Shown here: positions 1 through 7,971 of the stretch, in pieces
How positions within the stretch are numbered: the stretch's first letter is position 1
Layout of the letters: each line of letters starts with the position of its first letter
Source of the DNA: an uncultured Alphaproteobacteria bacterium
GTDB taxonomy: Bacteria > Pseudomonadota > Alphaproteobacteria > HIMB59 > GCA-002718135
Direction: 5' to 3'
NCBI GenBank assembly: GCA_902596365.1
Contig: CACJTT010000011.1
Coordinates: forward strand, 1-33,939
DNA length: 33,939 nt
Made by a program: the position numbers and the translations under genes
Notes under the pieces: model-generated
The model's database searches: none
Told to the model about the DNA's origin: nothing
The model's input: only the letters and a program-made list of their open reading frames with translations

Positions 1-458
1 TGAATATTTATATCACCGAGCTTTGCCAAATTGTTTTTTTTATCAAAACCACTAAAAGTAATAAGAGGAATATCATTTTCATTACAATATTTTGCAGCAT
101 TAATTATATTATTTGAATTTCCACTACTACTTATAAGAATTAATATATCGTTTTTTTGAGTATATGCTTTTATAGCTTCTTTAATCCAGTTTTCGTGACC
201 ATAGTCATTAGCAAAACAAGTAATTAAATTAGCATTATTAAATGTATTAGATGGTACATTTGCTACTTTAGCAAAATCGACACTTACATGACTTGCAATT
301 GAAGAACTTCCTCCATTGCCAATAATAAAAACTTTACCGCCGCTTATTTTGCATTTTAATATTAATTCAACTGATCTATCAATTAATGAAGTATCTAAAT
401 CAATTAATAAATCATAAATTGATTTGTTATAATTTTTAAAATACTTTTCAAATTTCAT
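1..458 (-). CDS. SIS-domain protein, phosphoheptose isomerase (GmhA)-like, partial at 3' end
   Basis: I translated the minus strand from the ATG at 458-456; the frame is open for 152 codons and runs off the window edge, so the C-terminus is missing. The sugar-isomerase (SIS) fold shows as the phosphosugar loop GNGGSSS at residues 47-53 and a second serine-rich loop SSSGNSNN at 110-117, with the GHENW segment between them. GmhA converts sedoheptulose 7-phosphate to heptose 7-phosphate for LPS core synthesis in the cytosol. The spacing fits GmhA, but the region of the usual catalytic Glu reads HVSVDFAK, with Asp instead. Another phosphosugar isomerase, for example for a surface glycan, is therefore possible. 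The SIS call is firm; the GmhA role is tentative. Confidence 0.75.
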   Translation of the reverse strand, partial: MKFEKYFKNYNKSIYDLLIDLDTSLIDRSVELILKCKISGGKVFIIGNGGSSSIASHVSVDFAKVANVPSNTFNNANLITCFANDYGHENWIKEAIKAYTQKNDILILISSSGNSNNIINAAKYCNENDIPLITFSGFDKKNNLAKLGDINI

Positions 459-604
459 TACTTTAAAGTAAACTATAGAATTAGTAATTATGAATAAAGA
501 AGATTTTTCTTAATTAGACAAATATTATCTTTAAAATCTTATAAAGATAGCTTAATTTATAAATGAATATATTTTAACAGATAAATTAATTTTTAATAAT
601 ACAT
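459..604. promoter_or_regulatory. divergent intergenic region between SIS gene and DUF2938 gene
   Basis: These 146 nt separate two divergent start codons. A perfect 14-nt palindrome, TTACTTTAAAGTAA (458-471), abuts the SIS start codon. A 7-bp inverted repeat, ATCTTTA / TAAAGAT with an 8-nt loop, lies at 527-548. On the minus strand TATAGT lies just upstream of the palindrome as a possible -10, without a convincing -35. Both promoters must be here or in the coding regions, but none can be fixed by eye in such AT-rich DNA. Confidence 0.3.
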
Positions 605-1078
605 ATGTTTATTTTTCAAGGTATAATTTCAGGTTTGATAGCTACAATAATATTTGATTTGTTTAATTATTCATTAAATTTTGCATATGGTATTGATAAG
701 CCGAAATGGAATTTATTAGGTAGGTATTTTTTAGGTTACAAAGAAGGAATGATCATTAGAAAATCTTTGTCAGAAGATGAGGAATTAGATAATGAATTAA
801 TATGGGGATATTTTTTTCATTATTTGATTGGTGTAATATATGGATTATTATTTGTAATACTTAACTACTTATTATTTGATTATCCTTCTATATTGCTTGC
901 ATATGTTTTTGGCTTTACTACTGTTTTAGGAGGCTGGTGTTTTTTAATGCCTTTTGCTTATAATTTAGGTTTTTTTGCATCAAAAAATGAAAATAGAATT
1001 AATATTTTAGTTCAAAATCTAATAGCTCATTTTGTATTTGGTACTGGTTTGTTTATAGGATTTTACATAACTTTTTAA
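605..1078 (+). CDS. small integral membrane protein, DUF2938 family
   Basis: This is a 157-residue hydrophobic protein of unknown function. Four likely membrane segments lie near residues 3-23, 66-90, 94-116 and 136-156. A soluble loop after the first contains the WNLLGRYFLG patch. That loop, the following HYLIG segment and the closing AHFVFGTGLF helix match what I remember of the DUF2938 family, whose members are also about 160 residues. No catalytic residues are evident. It is a single gene between a divergent SIS gene and a convergent operon, so neighbours do not suggest a role. Its start has no clear ribosome-binding site. The family name is from memory; the membrane character is plain from sequence. 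Confidence 0.65.
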   Translation: MFIFQGIISGLIATIIFDLFNYSLNFAYGIDKPKWNLLGRYFLGYKEGMIIRKSLSEDEELDNELIWGYFFHYLIGVIYGLLFVILNYLLFDYPSILLAYVFGFTTVLGGWCFLMPFAYNLGFFASKNENRINILVQNLIAHFVFGTGLFIGFYITF

Positions 1079-1109
1079 TTTATATATTTCAATAATTTAT
1101 CGAAATTAA

Positions 1110-1442
1110 TTAATCTATGACATCAATTTTAGATGCTAATATAAAATCATTTATTGATAGCCCTTTGATGGCGTGTGTGTGTAACATAATTAATACATAA
1201 CCCCAACCAAGAGAAATATCAGGATGATGACCCTCTTCATCAGCTAATTTTCCGACTTTATTTGTAAATTTAAGAGATTGATTGAAAGTTTTAAATTTAA
1301 ATTTCTTAAAAATCATTTTTTGCTCTTCATTTACTGACCAATTATTTAATTCTGATAAGTGCTTACTAATTTGTTTTTCATCAAATTTAGGAGTATTTCC
1401 TGAACAAGCTTGACATTTTTGATCCTTCAAATCCATATGCAT
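1110..1442 (-). CDS. phhB: pterin-4a-carbinolamine dehydratase
   Basis: The 110-residue product carries the family signature: EGHHPDISLGWG at about residues 70-81, followed by the histidine of LHTH at residue 90. His72, His73 and His90 are the expected active-site histidines. The N-terminal KCQACSGNTPKF segment, with a CxxC pair, is also common in bacterial members. The enzyme dehydrates 4a-hydroxytetrahydropterin so that the pterin cofactor of aromatic amino acid hydroxylases can be recycled. No hydroxylase gene is in the window. It is the last gene of the long minus-strand run; its ATG overlaps the stop of the SMP-30 gene as TAATG, so translation is probably coupled. A second Met at codon 3 could be the real start. 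Confidence 0.9.
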   Translation of the reverse strand: MHMDLKDQKCQACSGNTPKFDEKQISKHLSELNNWSVNEEQKMIFKKFKFKTFNQSLKFTNKVGKLADEEGHHPDISLGWGYVLIMLHTHAIKGLSINDFILASKIDVID

Positions 1443-2368
1443 TAAAATTTTGCACCTACTTGATTTAATTCCATTTTATATAGTGAGCTTGTTGCTGTAA
1501 CGTATAAAATATTACCCTCTTTCCCACCAAACTCTAAATTTGATACTAATTCAGGAACTAATATTTGACCTATCAATTCATTATCAGCATTAAAGCATTT
1601 TATAGCCTTACCTGCACTTGTCCAAATGTTACCATCTTTATCACTTCTAAAACCATCAGAAAAAAAAGGTTTAAAATCATAGACTAATTTTTGATTTTTT
1701 ATTTCATTATCTATAACATCAAAAACATATAAGCACTTTATATTTTCAGCTGTATCGGCAACATAAAGTTTTTTTTCATCATGTGAAAATGCTATTCCGT
1801 TTGGCCTATCAAGATCTTTTGTCATAACATCTAATTTTTTAGTATTAGGGTTAAATCTAAATACATAGCATCCTCCATACTCTTGTTCACCAGGATAACC
1901 TTCGTAATCTGACAAAATTCCATAAGGTGGGTCTGTAAACCATATCGTATCATCAGATTTAACGCATATATCATTTGGTGAATTTAATTTTTTTCCTTCA
2001 TATGAATCTACAACTATAGAAACGTTTAAATCATCATCAGTTTTATAAACACAACGACCTCCATGAGAGCAAGAAATTAGATTTTCCTGATTATCAATAG
2101 TATTACCATTGCAGAAATTAGAGGGATTTCTGTATTCAGAAACTTCCCCATTCAGCAACTTCATCATTCTATTATTTGGATTATCGCTCCATACAAGCAT
2201 GTCTTTATGTGGAATATAACATGGACCTTCAGCCCATAGAGTGCCATCATAGACTTGTGTAAAATTAGTAGTTTTAAGATAACTTTTAAATAAATCTGTG
2301 TTTTCGACATATTCCATTACGGAGTCTTTATACTTATAAACTGTGGGACTAAAATCTTTTTTGATCAT
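1442..2368 (-). CDS. SMP-30/gluconolactonase family lactonase
   Basis: The 308-residue protein has the six-bladed propeller pattern of SMP-30/regucalcin/gluconolactonase. Likely metal ligands are Glu47 (WAEGP), Asn190 (RPNGIAF) and Asp238 (SDGFR), with Asn132 in NSPNDICV. The FTDPPYG and LYVADT segments are typical of the family. Members hydrolyse sugar lactones such as glucono-1,5-lactone with a divalent metal. No signal peptide is visible, so it is probably cytosolic. It overlaps the upstream dehydrogenase gene by 20 nt and the downstream dehydratase gene by TAATG. The pairing with a beta-hydroxyacid dehydrogenase suggests sugar-acid metabolism, but the substrate is unknown. Confidence 0.88.
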   Translation of the reverse strand: MIKKDFSPTVYKYKDSVMEYVENTDLFKSYLKTTNFTQVYDGTLWAEGPCYIPHKDMLVWSDNPNNRMMKLLNGEVSEYRNPSNFCNGNTIDNQENLISCSHGGRCVYKTDDDLNVSIVVDSYEGKKLNSPNDICVKSDDTIWFTDPPYGILSDYEGYPGEQEYGGCYVFRFNPNTKKLDVMTKDLDRPNGIAFSHDEKKLYVADTAENIKCLYVFDVIDNEIKNQKLVYDFKPFFSDGFRSDKDGNIWTSAGKAIKCFNADNELIGQILVPELVSNLEFGGKEGNILYVTATSSLYKMELNQVGAKF

Positions 2369-3314
2369 TTAATATCTCTATACCTTTTTTCTTTTTGTTT
2401 ATATCAACTAGTACTGAAGGAAAACCTTTATATCTTAAATTTTCACTACAAGAATCTTCAAGTAATTTTACAATACTTGTACTTAAAGATCTTTTACCTA
2501 ATTTTTTTTGACCAGTTTTAAATATTCTTAACATTAAATTGCTAATTTTAGCGGGAATTTTAAATTTTTTAGTTAGCTTATTAAAAAGTCCTACGTCCTT
2601 ACAAACTAAATCCATTGTAAAACCAACATCATATGAGCCGTTTAATATTACTTGACTCTCTGTTTCATGTACAAAACTGTTGCCTGAACTTATTTTTATT
2701 CCATTGTATGCTGTTTTAAGATCCAATCCATATTTTTTACAAACCATCAGAGCTTCACCTATAGCTAGGAGATTAATAGAAGCTAAATAATTTGTTACTA
2801 CTTTAAGGGTTGAAGCGTTTCCAATTTTACCACAGTGCAAAATTTGATGCCCAACACAACTTAAGATTGGTAATGCTCTATTAAATGTTTTTTTGCTTCC
2901 AGCAACTAATATAGATATATTACCACTTTCAGCTCTATGTTGACCTCCCGTTATAGGCGCTTCAAGTGCAGCAGCTTTTTTTTTAAAAACTAAATTTGAT
3001 AACATTTTCATATCTTCTTCATCAGTAGTACTCATTTCTATCCAGAGATGATCTTTATTTAAAAGAGGGATAGCATTAAATAAAACATTTTTAACTGCAT
3101 TGGGTGAAGGTAAACATGTTATGAAAACAGTTACACTAGTAATTAATTCTTCAATTGAAGAACTTAATATAGCACCTTGAGAAACTAATCTTTTAGATTT
3201 TTTTTTATTTAAGTCAAAAACATACAGACTATAGTTTTTGTTCTTTAGAATATTATAAGCAATTTTATTACCTACATTTCCTAAACCAATGAAACCAATT
3301 TTTTTATCTTTCAT
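2349..3314 (-). CDS. NAD(P)-dependent beta-hydroxyacid dehydrogenase (3-hydroxyisobutyrate dehydrogenase family)
   Basis: The 321-residue enzyme starts with a Rossmann dinucleotide loop, GFIGLGNVG (residues 7-15). The substrate loop EAPITGG is at 118-124. The catalytic motif GNASTLKVVTN places Lys171 and Asn175 where this family needs them, and CKDVGL (residues 238-243) is the conserved C-terminal element. Relatives oxidise 3-hydroxyisobutyrate or reduce tartronate, glyoxylate or succinate semialdehydes, so the exact substrate cannot be read from sequence. Its ATG overlaps the stop of the MBL hydrolase gene as ATGA, and its end overlaps the lactonase gene. The C-terminal tail, about 30 residues, is lysine-rich and longer than usual. 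Confidence 0.85.
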   Translation of the reverse strand: MKDKKIGFIGLGNVGNKIAYNILKNKNYSLYVFDLNKKKSKRLVSQGAILSSSIEELITSVTVFITCLPSPNAVKNVLFNAIPLLNKDHLWIEMSTTDEEDMKMLSNLVFKKKAAALEAPITGGQHRAESGNISILVAGSKKTFNRALPILSCVGHQILHCGKIGNASTLKVVTNYLASINLLAIGEALMVCKKYGLDLKTAYNGIKISSGNSFVHETESQVILNGSYDVGFTMDLVCKDVGLFNKLTKKFKIPAKISNLMLRIFKTGQKKLGKRSLSTSIVKLLEDSCSENLRYKGFPSVLVDINKKKKGIEILNDQKRF

Positions 3315-4063
3315 AGCTCAATAGTCATGCCATCGTAAGCTGGTTCAATATTTTCAGAACATTTTGAAAGTAATTCTTCATAATCTAAAAGGGCTGTCAT
3401 ATGGGTGAATAAAGTCCTTTTTGGCTTTAAATAATTAATATATTCATTAATTTTATCAAATCCTGCATGAGAAGGATGCGGATCATATCTAAGTAAACCA
3501 ACAATCCATAAATCTAAATTTTTTAACTTATCAATATCATTTTCATAGAAATTTTTTAAATCAGTTGAATATGCAAAATTTCCAATTCTGTATGTTTGAA
3601 CATCTATAGATCCATGATTATGTTTGAAAGTTTTAATTTTTGTATCCCCTATACTAAAACTATTATCAATTGTTTTAACTGACATGAATGGCGAATAATC
3701 TTTATGTCCTTCAAAGATATATTTATAATTTCTAATCATAGACTCTTTAATGTCATTTGATATAAATGCTGGTATTATTGATTGATTTATTAAGGACATA
3801 GCTCTCATATCTGGCAACCCGGAAGTATGGTCTGAATGTTCATGAGTAAATAGTACTGCATCAATTTTTGTACATTTTGCATTATATAATTGAGCACGTA
3901 AATCAGGACTAGTATCAATCAACAAATTTTGATCATTGATATTGATTAAAACAGATGATCTAGTTCTGTGATTTTTCGGATTGTTTACATCAATATTGCC
4001 ATTTCTATTCCATGCTAGAGGCGAACCAAATGAGCCTCCACAACCCAAAATTCTAACTTTCAT
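3311..4063 (-). CDS. MBL-fold metal-dependent hydrolase (PhnP-like)
   Basis: This is a 250-residue metallo-beta-lactamase-fold protein with the metal motif THEHSDH (His74, His76, Asp78, His79). Further ligands are probably His148 or His150, Asp168 (YSTDLK) and His221 (FTHM). The LGCGGSFGSP opening and the DPHPSHAGF segment resemble PhnP-type cyclic phosphate phosphodiesterases, in which a His after the fold contributes to catalysis. In alphaproteobacteria a gene of this type commonly follows metG and tatD, as here, 5 nt after tatD. No phn genes are present, so a phosphonate role is unlikely; a nucleotide or RNA-related phosphodiesterase is more plausible. The fold is certain and the substrate is not. 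Confidence 0.85.
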   Translation of the reverse strand: MKVRILGCGGSFGSPLAWNRNGNIDVNNPKNHRTRSSVLININDQNLLIDTSPDLRAQLYNAKCTKIDAVLFTHEHSDHTSGLPDMRAMSLINQSIIPAFISNDIKESMIRNYKYIFEGHKDYSPFMSVKTIDNSFSIGDTKIKTFKHNHGSIDVQTYRIGNFAYSTDLKNFYENDIDKLKNLDLWIVGLLRYDPHPSHAGFDKINEYINYLKPKRTLFTHMTALLDYEELLSKCSENIEPAYDGMTIEL

Positions 4064-4068
4064 TTGAT

Positions 4069-4845
4069 TTAATTATCCCTTTTTGCTCGAGAAAACAATT
4101 TGTAAAAATTATTATCTGTTAATTCAAAAAAACTATCTTTCGTCATTGAGTAAAATTCTGCAAGATATTCTCCTGTATATTTAACGTATGAAGGTTCATT
4201 AGATTTGCCTCTCATTGGTACAGGAGCTAAATATGGACTATCAGTTTCTATTAATAAATGATCTAAGGAAACATTACGTATAATCTCTCTAAGAGTATTA
4301 GCATTTTTAAAAGTTATAATTCCTGAAAGAGAGATATAAAATTGATTTTCAATACAGTAATTTAATAATTTTTTTGATCCAGTAAAGCAGTGAAAAACTA
4401 ATTTTAAATTATCATTTTTAAACTTATTAATTACTTTAACAATTTCCTCTTCAGAATTTCTTTGATGAATAATAAGTGGTAAATTATAAATTTTTGACGC
4501 CTCAATATGAGCTTCAAATATATCAATTTGTTTCTGTTTATATTTAATAGAATGATAAAAATCTAAGCCAGTTTCTCCAAATGCTATTAATTTAGGATTC
4601 TCAATTATCTTTTCTATTTCTAAAAATGAAAGTTTTGATTCATTATCAATATATTCAGGATGAATGCCATAAGAAATATAAATATTATTATAGTCTTTGA
4701 TCAATTCCAAATGACTCTCAAAATCTTTTGGTCTTGTATTAATTGAAAGTAAATGTGTTACCCCGTTTTTTTTACATCTTTTAATTATATTTGAAATATC
4801 TTTGCTCAGACTTTCAAAATTTAAGTGACAATGTGAGTCTATCAC
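4069..4845 (-). CDS. TatD family metal-dependent hydrolase (YcfH type)
   Basis: The 258-residue TIM-barrel hydrolase has all the metal ligands of the TatD family: His5 and His7 in DSHCHL, Glu91 in GETGLDFY, His127 in IIHQR, His152 in FHCFTG and Asp202 in ETDSPYLAP. The family removes nucleotides or aminoacyl groups; characterised members are 3'-5' DNA/RNA exonucleases or D-Tyr-tRNA deacylase-like enzymes. The start codon overlaps the metG stop as ATGA, a coupling conserved in many proteobacteria. The length is normal and nothing is missing. Confidence 0.92.
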   Translation of the reverse strand: MIDSHCHLNFESLSKDISNIIKRCKKNGVTHLLSINTRPKDFESHLELIKDYNNIYISYGIHPEYIDNESKLSFLEIEKIIENPKLIAFGETGLDFYHSIKYKQKQIDIFEAHIEASKIYNLPLIIHQRNSEEEIVKVINKFKNDNLKLVFHCFTGSKKLLNYCIENQFYISLSGIITFKNANTLREIIRNVSLDHLLIETDSPYLAPVPMRGKSNEPSYVKYTGEYLAEFYSMTKDSFFELTDNNFYKLFSRAKRDN

Positions 4846-6359
4846 AATTCAATTCGAGGAAAAAGTGGTTTGGTTTTATTTAAAAGAATTGAGTCAGGTA
4901 AAAAATTATTAAAATTAATTAAATTTAAATTATTAATTGTTAGATTGTAAATATTTAAAGCCTTATCAATACTTGAAGGGATTACTGGATATAAAAGAAT
5001 TGATGTCTTAATTGTCATTAGTGTTATAATATACAAAACATCATTCATTCTTTTATTATCTGTATTTTTTAAAGACCAAGGCGCCTGACTATCTACATAA
5101 GCATTAATTTCAGATAAATAGTCAAAAATATTTTTTAAAGCTTTATCAATTTGAAAAGATTTCATGTTTTTTAAATAAGAATCTAAAGTTGTATCAAAAG
5201 ATTTAATTAAAGTTGTATCTATTTCATTATAATTTGTTGGCTTAAATATTTTTGAGTCAGAATTTTTTATTATAAATGAAGTAATTCTTTGAATTAAATT
5301 TCCATAATTATTAGATAGATCAGCATTAACTCTTTGGGCAATAGCACTTTTTGAAAAATCACCATCGTTTCCAAAAGGAACTTCTCTAAAAAGAAAAAAT
5401 CTAATTTGATCAAGCCCATATGTGTCAATAATTTCATAAGGATTAATAATATTTCCAACTGATTTAGATATTTTTTGACCTTCATTAGTCCACCAACCAT
5501 GTGCAAATATTTGTTTGGGAGGATCTATCTCAGCAGCCATTAGGAATGCTGGCCAATAGACAGCATGAAATCTTAATATGTCTTTTCCAACTACATGAAT
5601 ACCAGGCCAATATTTTTTGAATGAATCATTTTCAGTATTTGGGTAATTTAATGCTGTAATATAATTGCAAAGAGCATCTATCCAAACATACATTACATGT
5701 TTTTCAGTTTCAGGAACTTGAATCCCCCAATTAAAAGTAGTTCTTGAAATTGATAAATCTTTCAAACCACCTTTAATAAAACTTAAAACTTCATTGTATC
5801 TTGATTTAGGGAGAATAGAATCAGGATTTTTTTCATAATATTTAATAAGTTCATCTTCCCATTTCGATAACTTAAAAAAATAACTTTCTTCTTTTACCCA
5901 ATCTACTGGCGCTCCTGAAGGAGCAAGAAAACCTTTATCAGTTTTTGTTAACTCTGATTCTAAATAAAAAGCTTCATCTCTTATAGAATACCAACCTTCA
6001 TAATTTGACAAATATATTTGATCATTATTTTTTAATTTATTCCATAAAAATTGCGCTGATATTTTATGTCTTTTTTCAGTAGTCCTTATGAAATCATCAA
6101 TTTCACATCCAAGATAAGGTATTAAATCTCGAAAATTTTTAGACATTTCATCAACAAAATCCTGAGTGTCTTTTTTATTAGATAAAGCAGCTTTTTCTAC
6201 TTTTTGACCATGTTCATCTGTCCCAGTTAGAAAGTAAGTTTCATCACCTTTTAATTTACTAAATCGTGATAAAATATCACAAGCTATTGTTGTATAAGCA
6301 TGACCAATATGAGGAACATCATTTACATAATATATTGGTGTAGTAATAAAGTATGACAT
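4842..6359 (-). CDS. metG: methionyl-tRNA synthetase
   Basis: This class I synthetase of 505 residues has the HIGH motif exactly as HIGH at residues 17-20 (PHIGHAYTT). KISKS at 296-300 serves as the KMSKS loop. The connective region (about 115-165) has no zinc-binding cysteine pairs, as in the zinc-free MetG form common in alphaproteobacteria. The anticodon-binding helical domain follows, and there is no C-terminal EMAP-type tRNA-binding domain. It charges initiator and elongator tRNA-Met in the cytosol. The gene lies 5 nt after holB and overlaps tatD. Confidence 0.96.
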   Translation of the reverse strand: MSYFITTPIYYVNDVPHIGHAYTTIACDILSRFSKLKGDETYFLTGTDEHGQKVEKAALSNKKDTQDFVDEMSKNFRDLIPYLGCEIDDFIRTTEKRHKISAQFLWNKLKNNDQIYLSNYEGWYSIRDEAFYLESELTKTDKGFLAPSGAPVDWVKEESYFFKLSKWEDELIKYYEKNPDSILPKSRYNEVLSFIKGGLKDLSISRTTFNWGIQVPETEKHVMYVWIDALCNYITALNYPNTENDSFKKYWPGIHVVGKDILRFHAVYWPAFLMAAEIDPPKQIFAHGWWTNEGQKISKSVGNIINPYEIIDTYGLDQIRFFLFREVPFGNDGDFSKSAIAQRVNADLSNNYGNLIQRITSFIIKNSDSKIFKPTNYNEIDTTLIKSFDTTLDSYLKNMKSFQIDKALKNIFDYLSEINAYVDSQAPWSLKNTDNKRMNDVLYIITLMTIKTSILLYPVIPSSIDKALNIYNLTINNLNLINFNNFLPDSILLNKTKPLFPRIEL

Positions 6360-6364
6360 CAGTA

Positions 6365-7357
6365 TTATTTAATAGCAAAAAAGTTAATTATAAAGATTTT
6401 TTTATCTAGATTAAAAGTGAATAAATCATTTTCATTATTTATCAAGTAGTCTAATTTATTATTAATAGTATCAATTGTAATTTTTTCTGATAAATTTTCT
6501 ATTTTTAATAAATTTTTAGATAAGTAACTTTCTCCAATATTTAACCCTATTTTAACCTTTTTAAAAACAATTAGAATAAATTTAATTAGTGATAAATATA
6601 TTTTAAATTTTTCATTTTCAAAGTTACTTAAAAGATTGGTTATAGTAGTATTTATTTCTGAAAATGCGTTTGTCTCAATTATTGAATTAATTAAATCATC
6701 AAAAATTTTTTCAATTATATCAATATTAAAATCTAAAGATAAACCTGGGGATCCGTTAGAGATATCAAATAATAATTTCAAAATTTCGTTATCATCAGAT
6801 GTAACATTTTGAGAAATTAAAATTTTTTTGAAATTCTCAAAATTATGTGAAGATAAATTAATTTTCAAACATCTAGATTTAATTGTAGGTAATAATGAAG
6901 ACGGTTGATGAGATATTAAAAAAAAATAAGTATTATTTTTAGGTTCTTCTAATATTTTTAATAAAGCATTTGATGAGCTTAAGTTTAAATCATCTGCACT
7001 ATCAATTAATATAAATTTTGGTAAATTATCTACTATATTAGTTTCTCGAGAAAAATTATTTAATTCCCTTATTTGATCAATAACGATATTATTTTTAATT
7101 TTATCAGTTTTTTCATCAAATTTTTTCCTTAATATTTTAATATTTGGATGCGAATTATTATTTAATAAGGATAAATGATGATTTATTTGTTCTGGATTGA
7201 TTTTTAGATTTATGTAATCTTCAATAATTTTAGTAATAAGAAATAATTTACCTATTCCTTTAATACCACTAATTAAGATTGAATTATTTAATTTATTTTC
7301 TGTTAGGTTTTTCTTAATTATTACAAATTCTTTTTCAAAACCTATTACTTTGTTCAT
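6365..7357 (-). CDS. holB: DNA polymerase III delta' subunit
   Basis: The 330-residue clamp-loader subunit opens with an AAA+ region. Its P-loop is degenerate (GIKGIGKL at 31-38, lacking the Ser/Thr after Lys), as expected because delta' does not hydrolyse ATP. FILIDSADDLN and ALLKILEEP follow, then the SRC sequence of sensor 1 in TIKSRCLKI. The zinc-binding cysteines of the E. coli protein are not visible. The second half is Asn/Ile/Lys-rich and diverged. It overlaps tmk as ATGA and precedes metG by 5 nt. The tmk-holB-metG-tatD order supports the call. Confidence 0.9.
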   Translation of the reverse strand: MNKVIGFEKEFVIIKKNLTENKLNNSILISGIKGIGKLFLITKIIEDYINLKINPEQINHHLSLLNNNSHPNIKILRKKFDEKTDKIKNNIVIDQIRELNNFSRETNIVDNLPKFILIDSADDLNLSSSNALLKILEEPKNNTYFFLISHQPSSLLPTIKSRCLKINLSSHNFENFKKILISQNVTSDDNEILKLLFDISNGSPGLSLDFNIDIIEKIFDDLINSIIETNAFSEINTTITNLLSNFENEKFKIYLSLIKFILIVFKKVKIGLNIGESYLSKNLLKIENLSEKITIDTINNKLDYLINNENDLFTFNLDKKIFIINFFAIK

Positions 7358-7971
7358 ATGAATGAATTTATATGTGAAATAATTTTTTTATGAATCTGAT
7401 TAATTGGTTTTGATGCATCAATATTTATGAATCTTTTTTTGTTGTAAATTATTTTGTATCCTTGATTAACTTGATCATGGAATTTTTTGTTTAATTTGTC
7501 ATATTTATTTTTTAATTTCCTTTTTTTTAATCTTGAAATAATTAATTTTGTCGACAATCTAAATAAAAAGGTTTTTTGTGGTAAAAAATTGTTTAAAATA
7601 TTTTTATGTAATTTTTTTGCATTTTGAATGCCATATTTATTAACATATCCTTGATAGACAAAAGTTGAGTCTGCAAACCTATCTGAAATAACCAATTTAT
7701 TTTGATTAAGAGCTGGAATTATTATGTTATTTATATGGTGAGATCTAGCTGCCATCAGCATTAATATTTCTTCTTCAATACTAATATCAGATTTAACTTT
7801 TAAAATAAGATTGCGAAGTGACTCTGCTATTTTTGTTCCACCTGGCTCTCTAGTAGTAATAAAAGAAATCTTATTTTTTTTTAGATACTTTTTTAGAAGT
7901 AAAATTTGTGAAGATTTTCCACTGGCTTCTGGTCCTTCAAAAGTTAAAAACAATCCTTTTCTTTTATTCAT
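7354..7971 (-). CDS. tmk: thymidylate kinase
   Basis: This 205-residue dTMP kinase has P-loop GPEASGKS at residues 13-20, the TREPGGT substrate motif at about 40-46, and the DRFADSTFVYQG motif that binds dTMP. A basic LID region follows (KKRKLKNKY). It phosphorylates dTMP to dTDP for DNA synthesis. Its start overlaps the end of dacA by 8 nt and its end overlaps holB, so translational coupling through the operon is likely. Confidence 0.95.
   Translation of the reverse strand: MNKRKGLFLTFEGPEASGKSSQILLLKKYLKKNKISFITTREPGGTKIAESLRNLILKVKSDISIEEEILMLMAARSHHINNIIIPALNQNKLVISDRFADSTFVYQGYVNKYGIQNAKKLHKNILNNFLPQKTFLFRLSTKLIISRLKKRKLKNKYDKLNKKFHDQVNQGYKIIYNKKRFINIDASKPINQIHKKIISHINSFI

Noticed and set aside
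5294-5506. Short open frames inside metG, mltB, recG, uvrA, secD and other genes
   Set aside because: They lie in other frames of well-supported genes, show no family features, and have low-complexity composition.
5860-6020. Missing zinc cysteines in metG as a defect
   Set aside because: A zinc-free MetG form is well known in alphaproteobacteria; HIGH and KISKS motifs are intact.
7244-7267. Degenerate P-loop in holB as a sign of a broken gene
   Set aside because: The delta' subunit is naturally ATPase-inactive, so loss of the Ser/Thr after the lysine is expected; the frame is full length.
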